A stretch of DNA of 64,000 bases, taken from Tenebrio molitor. Its lineage: Eukaryota > Arthropoda > Insecta > Coleoptera > Tenebrionidae. Of this stretch, positions 57,190-64,000 are shown piece after piece. Under the pieces are notes generated by a model. It worked only from the letters and a program-made list of their open reading frames with translations. It did not search any database and was not told the origin of the DNA. The first letter of the stretch is position 1; the number at the start of each line of letters is the position of its first letter. A program made the translations under genes and the position numbers. The stretch spans positions 32,116,001 to 32,180,000 of the forward strand of contig NC_091046.1 in assembly GCF_963966145.1 (NCBI RefSeq), written 5' to 3'.

Positions 57190-57900
57190 AACCGAAATAG
57201 GTACAATTGGGTGCAACTGAACTGCGCACAAAACTCATTAGATCCTTAATCCAACACTCGAACTGCGCTCAAGAAATTTACTCTACCTGAACTGACCTTT
57301 ACAAACACCTAAACTGCGCTCAGTATCCAAAGGGATTCGAGAGATGATATTGATAAAAACACGTTTTCCATATTTACCCTTTCAGTAAAACTAAAATTCA
57401 CAAATAACTTAGTTACTTATAATTCCCTTATTTATAATTTTTTCTCAACTTCTTACCACTCCTTCCAGCGCCCAGTAAACGTTTTCTGAAAATTTTTATT
57501 GGTCATCATCGTCCTTCTCGGTTCTCCTATCTGAATGTTCAATGGACAACTATTTAATCTTTTGACCTCCCGATAGTTGATAGTTAAATTCTTTTTGGAA
57601 ATTGAAAATGTTGGTTTATGATGCTGCTTCTAATAATTCCGCCGACAAGTACCTACTTTCGGTACGTACAATTCTCAAACAATTGGTTAAATCCCATCAT
57701 TCGACGTCTATTTGTCGCCGTCCTGTGGCAAAACCCACAGGAGGCAACGTGGAACCAAGTAAATGTATAATCAATTTAGTAAGTACCTGCATAAGTGCTG
57801 AGCGCAGTTCAGTTGAAGATTAAGCAACCCTTCTAATGACCTGACTACCTGTTCCTAATCTGTGCGCAGTTCGAGTGCCTCCGTACAATTCACAGTCTTG
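57190..57900. repeat. Element with repeated GAACTGCGC motif in inverted arrays
   Basis: GAACTGCGC-type units occur three times at 57222-57320 on the plus strand and twice inverted at 57798-57875 (GAGCGCAGTTC, GTGCGCAGTTCGAG). The outer sequence GTACAATTGGGTGCAACTGA roughly pairs with CGAGTGCCTCCGTACAATTC. The layout resembles clustered transposase sites at both ends of a non-autonomous element. A short plus-strand ORF inside has no domain. Confidence 0.5.
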
Positions 57901-60390
57901 AAAATTTTATGTAAAATTTTTTATTCCCAACTGAAACAGTTATTGTTGCTCACCCTGTATATCGTATAATCAAAAGTCTTTGGATCAGAGTTGCCGTGGA
58001 ATTAACAAGCTATCTATTGAGATAACCGCTTTTGAATTCAAAACTAACCGCCAATGAAAGCTATAGAATTACCGGCGTTCGGTACCGTCGGCGACCGCTT
58101 GGGGGCGTGGGTGAAAGTCGACAGGGGATGAACGGCCATGTTTTTTTTCTGGAGGGAACTTTTTTCTTGACCGCAGAGTAGTACAGAAGTACCGTGTATT
58201 TTTCTGTGTGCTAATTGGGCGATTTTAGTTGTTTTTTTTTTATTGAACTGTGCTAAATGTTGCTGTCCAACTTCTGTTTTGAACTAGGTATGTGTTTGGG
58301 GTACTAAAATTAGTTCTGCTTCGCGCGAAATGTAGTTTAACAATAATAAGACACAAATGGGTCGCACGTGGGTTTCCACCATGTTTTACAAAATCCACAT
58401 TTATCTCGACCATCCCCATGTATTATGTTTTTAACATTATAAGCTTGCGAAGGAGCGTAAGGCAGCCTGGTTCTAGTTTTGCTAAATTTATAAAATTGAC
58501 GGATCACGTTTTCCCTTTGTTGTCAAAGCAGGTTTTTACAATTCACTAATTTTCCTAAAAGAAAATGACTCCAAGTTTTAGCGTGGGTCTGTGGCTTTCA
58601 CTTTTTATCAGCGCACTCCCTCACTTCGATCCCCTTTCTAATTATTCCAAGTGACGCTTTTGGTGTAACAAGTATTTATTTATTGCTTAACATTTTTAAT
58701 CAAAATTTGAAAGTTTCCACTTTCCATCCCGGTAGCAACCAATTGGGTTTATATTTCAGGCATCTGCGCGGGCTTTTTCCTTATCCAGGGATCTTCTACA
58801 TTTAGGTATTTTCATCATTTAGTCCTGGGCGCCCTCCAAGGGGGGGCCCCCCTTGTCGATGATCCGGCTCTAATAGGCTAGGGTCGACTGGACTGTGTTT
58901 TTGTTTTATTGTTATGTATGTGTTATTGGTTGTTACCACTTTTCCATCCCAAACTGAAAGTGTTCTTAGATTACTCCGTCAACAAAGTTTTGTCGCGGTT
59001 TCGTTTACATTTTCCAGTTGCTGTAAATGTCAATTCTTCCTTATCGCGAGGGTCTCTCTCTGTTGAGGGGTTTAGTTGCTCCTAACATCCAATCGTTGAA
59101 CACGACCCCGCGGCCCCTCGTTTAACATGTTGTGCCCCAAGAGAGACCCGAAAACCATAACGCTTGGCGGGGCTTGCTGAATGCTGGTCCGCAACGTCGC
59201 TCATGGTGTAAGTTGAATCCGAGTTCCTTGGCACAGAACTTCCGGAATGGGAATCTGTTCTCGAAGTTTGTAGTACTTGACAAGCGTCGTTTGTTTTTGC
59301 TCTGAAATAGTCATATTCAATTCAACCGATGAACTTAGAGTACCTCAATTTGTTGACTTAACGTAAAGCAGTTAGGATTTTTCCCCTTAGCACTAAATCA
59401 CCGGTAGGCGGGAAATGATAAAGTCGTAAGGATAGGTACCACAGACCCCCGGACCACCCAAAGCCACTCACTCCTTCTATAGCGTATCTGCCGTATTTTG
59501 TAAATTAACTTGGAAAAGAAAAAAAAAGAACATGCTGAAGTTCTCGCCTAGTGCCCGCTCTCGCTCGAACGGTCCGAAGTAACTGTTTTGTTTGTAATGT
59601 ACATGACCCTCCTGTTTTTTTTCTGAATTTGAATTGTGTTGTTTATGAAATCAGTTTTGCTCAATTCTCACTAACTGTCCCGTCCACGTTGTCACTTCGG
59701 ACTTGTTCGTATTTTCAGGAGAGGTTTTAGCGGAGCCTCATTCGGGGGTCTGGGAGAATGGCCAGAGCTCACCATTTTCCTAGAGTTCTAAATGAGTAGT
59801 CTTCTCACATTTGAGGAGACTTGGGTGCCCTCTCCCGAGACGTTTTATTATTCATGAATTCCGGCGTTAACGAAAATCATAACTTTGAATAAATAGCTGG
59901 TTTTAATTATTGTGTTGTTTTATTTGCACTCTTCTGTGTGGTTCACAAACCCTGTTGGAACGGATCTGGTAATGTTTAATTTGTATAAAAAAAAAAACAC
60001 AACGTAGGAAAATTAACGAGGTACGATCACGCGCTCTTGGCCATTTTTGAATTTCGCGGGTGTTATTTTCATTGCGTATGTTGGTAGAAAAAAAAATGGG
60101 ATGGACGCTTGGTGGGAAATTTGAATTACCCACTTGGTTCATCACACTATGAAATTATTTATTTCAATTATTTTTGACATTTACTTGACAACTTTCAAGT
60201 GTTTCAAAGAGAACAAAACTTTTATTATTACATCATACTACAGTCAGAGATCTAAAGTAATGGAAATCGTGGTGAAAAAGGTAATTGGGTTTATTTGCCT
60301 CGTTTATGTTTAAATGAGTTCCGTGACAGATTAGCGCTACTTTACATTTCATTGCTATCGCGATCCAAAGACTTTTTGATCATACGATAC
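57901..60390. other. GC-richer 2-kb block without a recognised gene
   Basis: From about 58060 to 59870 the G+C and CpG content is well above the surroundings, but all ORFs are short and domain-free. A palindrome CAAGGGGGGGCCCCCCTTG lies at 58837-58855 and an AATAAA near 59889 on the plus strand. It may be an LTR-element remnant, a noncoding exon or promoter of Alk, or foreign DNA; nothing decides. Confidence 0.35.
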
Positions 60391-60705
60391 TACAGGGTTA
60401 TTCTAAATGATTGTAGTCGAAGTAGGTCATGCCCATGTTATTACATTTTTGCCGTTTTCATGTGAACTGTCAATCAATTTTGTCCCTGTCACTGTCATTT
60501 TCAGGTAAAAATTGCGGTCGATGAGATTTTTATTTATTTTTGTTAAATATTGAGTTGTTTTGCAACCAATTTAACTCCCGTGTGTGAACGGTATGTACTC
60601 ACTTATTCACATAATTTTGACGTTTTTTTATGTGGGGCGGCAACCATAAATTTTACATTCAGTTTTCATGCCTACTTCGACTACAATCATTTAGAATAAC
60701 CCTGT
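60391..60705. repeat. MITE, GATTGTAGTCGAAGTAGG family, copy 2
   Basis: Near-perfect arms of about 40 bp (TACAGGGTTATTCTAAATGA, TTGTAGTCGAAGTAGG) bound 315 bp with TA ends. Relative of 41041-41361. Confidence 0.8.
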
Positions 60706-62071
60706 ATTTTTCCCTTGTGAACTCAATCGGACATACGGTATATTATAAATGTGCAAAAACATTTTTTCGTTTATTTGAAAAAAAAACTTCTCACATTGTC
60801 AGGTACTGATTTTATAGATATAACAATGCACAAGTTCATAATTCAGAATTCACATCATAAATAAGGGAAGGGAAGTATGCAAGTGCGAAAGGAAAAGTTT
60901 AAAAAATTAAATTGTGTTTCCCGAAAATAAATATCCAATACGCATGAGTTAAACTTCACACATACGGGCGAGAATGCATTTAGCGCATAGCCAAAGCACG
61001 CGCACGCTCCGCCCCTAACTGTTTAAGCGCGGATTTTAAATATTGAAAATTAAAACGCCGACTACACCTGACCTGACCTGACCTGACGTCACCTGAAATA
61101 GTAATTAACGTTATAAATCCGGGAACTCATAGTTTACAGTAAGTAAGGACGAGGCGACGAAGGAGCCGAGTCTTGAAACTCGAAACGAGTACTGTAGAAA
61201 GAGTTCACGGACAAATGTCGTTATGTATTTTATTTCATCCTGCCTCAAATTTTGTTTGAAAGAAACGTTGAAATTAATTTCAAAATAATTCAACAAATGC
61301 TCCCCATCTATAGTTAATTTTTTAATGCTGTAGAAAAAGTCAGGTAACCCAATATACAGTCATCAAGGCTGCCTAGATACCTTAAATTCATTTATGATTG
61401 ATATGGATCCACGATGCCGCTAAAAATTCTGTTTGTCAAAATCTCCGTCAGTTTGCAAGGTTTTGACATTCGATAAAAAAATTTAATTGAAATGAGAAAA
61501 CGTGTTTAATAATATGTTTAATCTAGATTTCATGAATAAAAAAGCAGTAAGTTAGTAAATAGAAACAATAATTAACGATAACTCAGACATATTATGGATT
61601 TAAAAAATCAACTCTCATCTTCGAATTCTTCCGGTTAATCCGAATCGTCATCAGACTCTCCAAGGTGTATAGTCAGTGGTTCCACGGTCACTTCAATACG
61701 CATATTCAAATCCCACATCTGCTCTTCTTTAGTTTAACCGTATCCCTAACCTTAAGTTCCGCATGTTCATCAGAGACATGTTTGTAAATGTTCAAAATCA
61801 TGTTTTCTCGAATACGGATAAGGGCGATTTACTTTTTCCTTGAACATAATTTGTTCTGTGCAGCCCATCGATAATTAAGTATAAAAACCCTTGACCAAAC
61901 TAGCCTTTAAATTAATCTAATTGACAGTGACACGAATTGACATTAATGCATTTATTGTGACATATGGCATCATGGATTGAAGTAATTTACAAAATTTAAA
62001 TAGGAATCTAGTGAACTATTGAAAGTGTAATATGATTTGATTTTAATAAATATATACATACATAAATATAA
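60706..62071. other. No gene; small CCTGA tandem repeat
   Basis: Mostly A+T-rich. A pentamer run of ACCTGACCTGACCTGACCTG lies near 61067-61088. ORFs have no domains. The last part may be the 3' untranslated tail of the retrotransposon to the right. Confidence 0.4.
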
Positions 62072-64000
62072 CTATAAAAAATAAATCTCTTCCAGTGGGG
62101 TAGTCTCGGGTAGGGCACCACGAATGCTGGCTGCGTTTCCTCGTTGGATAGCCAAAGAAATACATTGGCGAAGGAAATATTTCGCATTCAAATCACCGCT
62201 TTCAGCTATTAATTTTGAACCGACGTTATCAATAAAGGAACTTGCTTCTTTGCACCAAGGACCTAAAGTTTCGAAAGCAAGAGCTTTGAAGATGAAGTTA
62301 GCAGATTTTAAAGATTTATATTTATTGTGTTTTTTAACACATGCAATTTCTGCTGCGGCTCCAGAACACATTGATGTATGGTTTAAGTATGATGACGCTA
62401 GGGTATCAACACAAGTAACGTCCCATATAAGACGTTGACCCTTTGACCACGGAATAAGGGTTGCTCTGTCTGGTCTCTTGCCATCATCACGAGATAAACC
62501 ATTGGGTTCAAGGGTGCAATGAAAATGAGCGGATGATAAGGCTCGTTGAATAATAGAATTAAGTTCATTGTGTCTTGGAATTCTTCCCAAGCTTTTAACG
62601 CAGCTAAGACCGTGAAAACCAGTTTCCTTTGGCATAGAACAACGACTACAAATATGGTTTTCAAAAAGACGGCAACCCAGTCTAAGGCCAACAGAAGTTT
62701 GAAAATCTTGCTTGTCTAAACAAGTACCGATGTTCTTAGATGGAAATGCATGTAACCAAGCACCTGATTCACGTTGTTGGATCGCTTTAAAACGTGCTTT
62801 GTCAAAATCTGAGTCAAATTGAAGTTCACTCTCAATGATTCTTTTTATGTTTATCAAATCTCAGGATTTCTGAGTTTTTAAACTAGCTGGAGTTTCGTTA
62901 TTTACTGATAGCCACTTATTCAAAGCTTCCTCATAATAGTGTACTTGAATCTTAATATCCATAAAGGGGAGTAAAGAAGACATAAGATCTTGAACACCAT
63001 GAGAAGAACTAAGGAAAGCCGGAAGACAAATATCAGAAATTCTACGAATACCCAATCCACCAAAAGAAATAGGGAGAGTTGCTTGTAACCATTGTTTGGT
63101 ATTTAGACAAATGTTTAAAATAGATTCAAGACTTTCTTTGAGTAAAGAGTCCATATCTTCTAGTAAAGAAGAGAATTTCCAAAGAGCACAAGTACGCAGA
63201 AAATATGACATTTTTGGAATGAAAAGGCAATTTTTTAAAAGAAAATAAGCCACATGTGGATTAATTTGTTCGAGTCGAGAAATAAGAAGATTCAATTTAT
63301 GTTGTTTGATTTTGAAATGATGGACATGAGCTTCTTCAAAAATTGGAGCTCCTAATAATTGAAGGTCATCTTTTGAAGTTATACGAATACCTGGACTAAC
63401 AATACTTGAGTCGATACGTTGAGAACAAAAGAAAATTTCACATTTGCTTGTATTCACCTTAAGACCAATTTCAGCAGCCATTTTAATGATAGTATGAAAA
63501 TCGTTTAATACAGTTTCGGGCGAATCTGAAAGAGTGGCATCATCTAGATACCAAATGTTTAGTTTCGAAAGTAAATTATTGACCAAAGGTTGAACTGTAA
63601 TACTAAAAGACATTGGACCACAAGGATCACCTTGCTGAACACCAACCTATGATGATATTGTTTTATTACCAAAAAAAAGCAAAGAAGGGAACCGATAACT
63701 TTGGTATAGAAACGGATATATAAGAGGAAAATTATTTTTAATTGGGATAAGCATACTATCTCTCTCGATAGAATTAAATGCATTTTCAAAATCGATTTTA
63801 AGTAAAATGTTATCTCTATTTTCAGGAATGTTGATAAATGTACGAACTGAATGTATTGCTGCTTCGCAGCCTCTTTTTGTAGCAACACCAAGTTGGTGAG
63901 GAGCTAAGTATGATTGAATTTGATTGCTCTGGTTAACACAAACTATGCGAGCAACTAGTCTTCTCAAAGCACAACCAATAGCTATAGGTCTGATACCTCC
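62072..64000 (-). pseudogene. Non-LTR reverse transcriptase with restriction-like endonuclease, partial, two stops
   Basis: The minus-strand frame enters from the right edge and runs to a stop at 62072. Reverse transcriptase motifs appear in order: LAPHQLGVATKRGCEAAIHS, LLKIDFENAFNSIERD (motif A), GVQQGDPCGP near 63630, WYLDDATLSD near 63545 (active site; YLDD rather than YADD) and GLKVNTSKCEIFF. The C-terminal domain has CSRCSMPKETGFHGLSC, then GKRPDRATLIPW and LIWDVTC, a PD-x-D-like endonuclease core seen in R2-superfamily retrotransposons. The frame is interrupted by one TAG (about 63645, just before GVQQGD) and one TGA (62861), otherwise intact. The 5' end is outside the window. Confidence 0.85.

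Noticed and set aside
1..64000. CRISPR arrays, operons, ribosome binding sites or bacterial mobile elements
   Set aside because: The spliced genes and transposon types show eukaryotic nuclear DNA. No array of regularly spaced direct repeats was seen.

Overview
This is A+T-rich animal nuclear DNA, almost certainly from an insect. Two large conserved genes lie on the minus strand. Their introns are either about 50-60 bp with standard GT/AG ends or several kb long and packed with transposons. The short introns, the density of mariner-type elements with a helix-turn-helix N-terminus, and the P-element/THAP relics suggest a holometabolan such as a beetle. That taxonomic placement is inference, not a direct reading.

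Layout. (1) 1-8,100: a P-element zone. It has a nearly intact P/THAP9-type transposase (165-2455, minus), a 1.25-kb deletion derivative of another P element with terminal inverted repeats (TIRs) and an 8-bp target duplication (3070-4319), a third decayed P copy (6354-7260), a Tc1-like relic and several foldback elements. (2) 8,610-26,525: a complete classical calpain protease gene, minus strand, 14 exons, about 842 residues, with catalytic Cys, His and Asn and a penta-EF-hand tail. Its 8.6-kb and 3.2-kb introns hold mariner, MITE and LINE insertions, many nested. Reading through one splice donor would replace the EF-hand domain with a Pro/Tyr-rich tail. (3) 26,526-30,725: intergenic DNA with nested MITEs. 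(4) 30,726-37,527: three minus-strand genes of unknown function: a spliced gene with an internal repeat, a 574-residue Cys/Gly-rich repeat protein, and a Pro/Tyr-rich first exon followed by a candidate 18-nt microexon. A composite of nested transposons lies among them. (5) 37,528-44,740: mostly repeats, including a mariner-type element, a tRNA-derived SINE candidate and a hAT-like MITE with an exact 8-bp target duplication. (6) 46,559-53,029: the 3' 18 exons of an Alk (anaplastic lymphoma kinase) receptor tyrosine kinase gene, from the first MAM domain to the stop codon. The 5' exons were not found. (7) 53,030-64,000: transposon relics, a GC-richer unassigned block, and at the right edge a reverse transcriptase of the restriction-endonuclease type of non-LTR retrotransposon, broken by two stops.

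The host genes (calpain, Alk, three unknowns) show no operon-like or pathway relationship. The unifying theme is mobile DNA. Several insertions can be timed or verified within the window because a related uninterrupted copy, or a target duplication, is also present.
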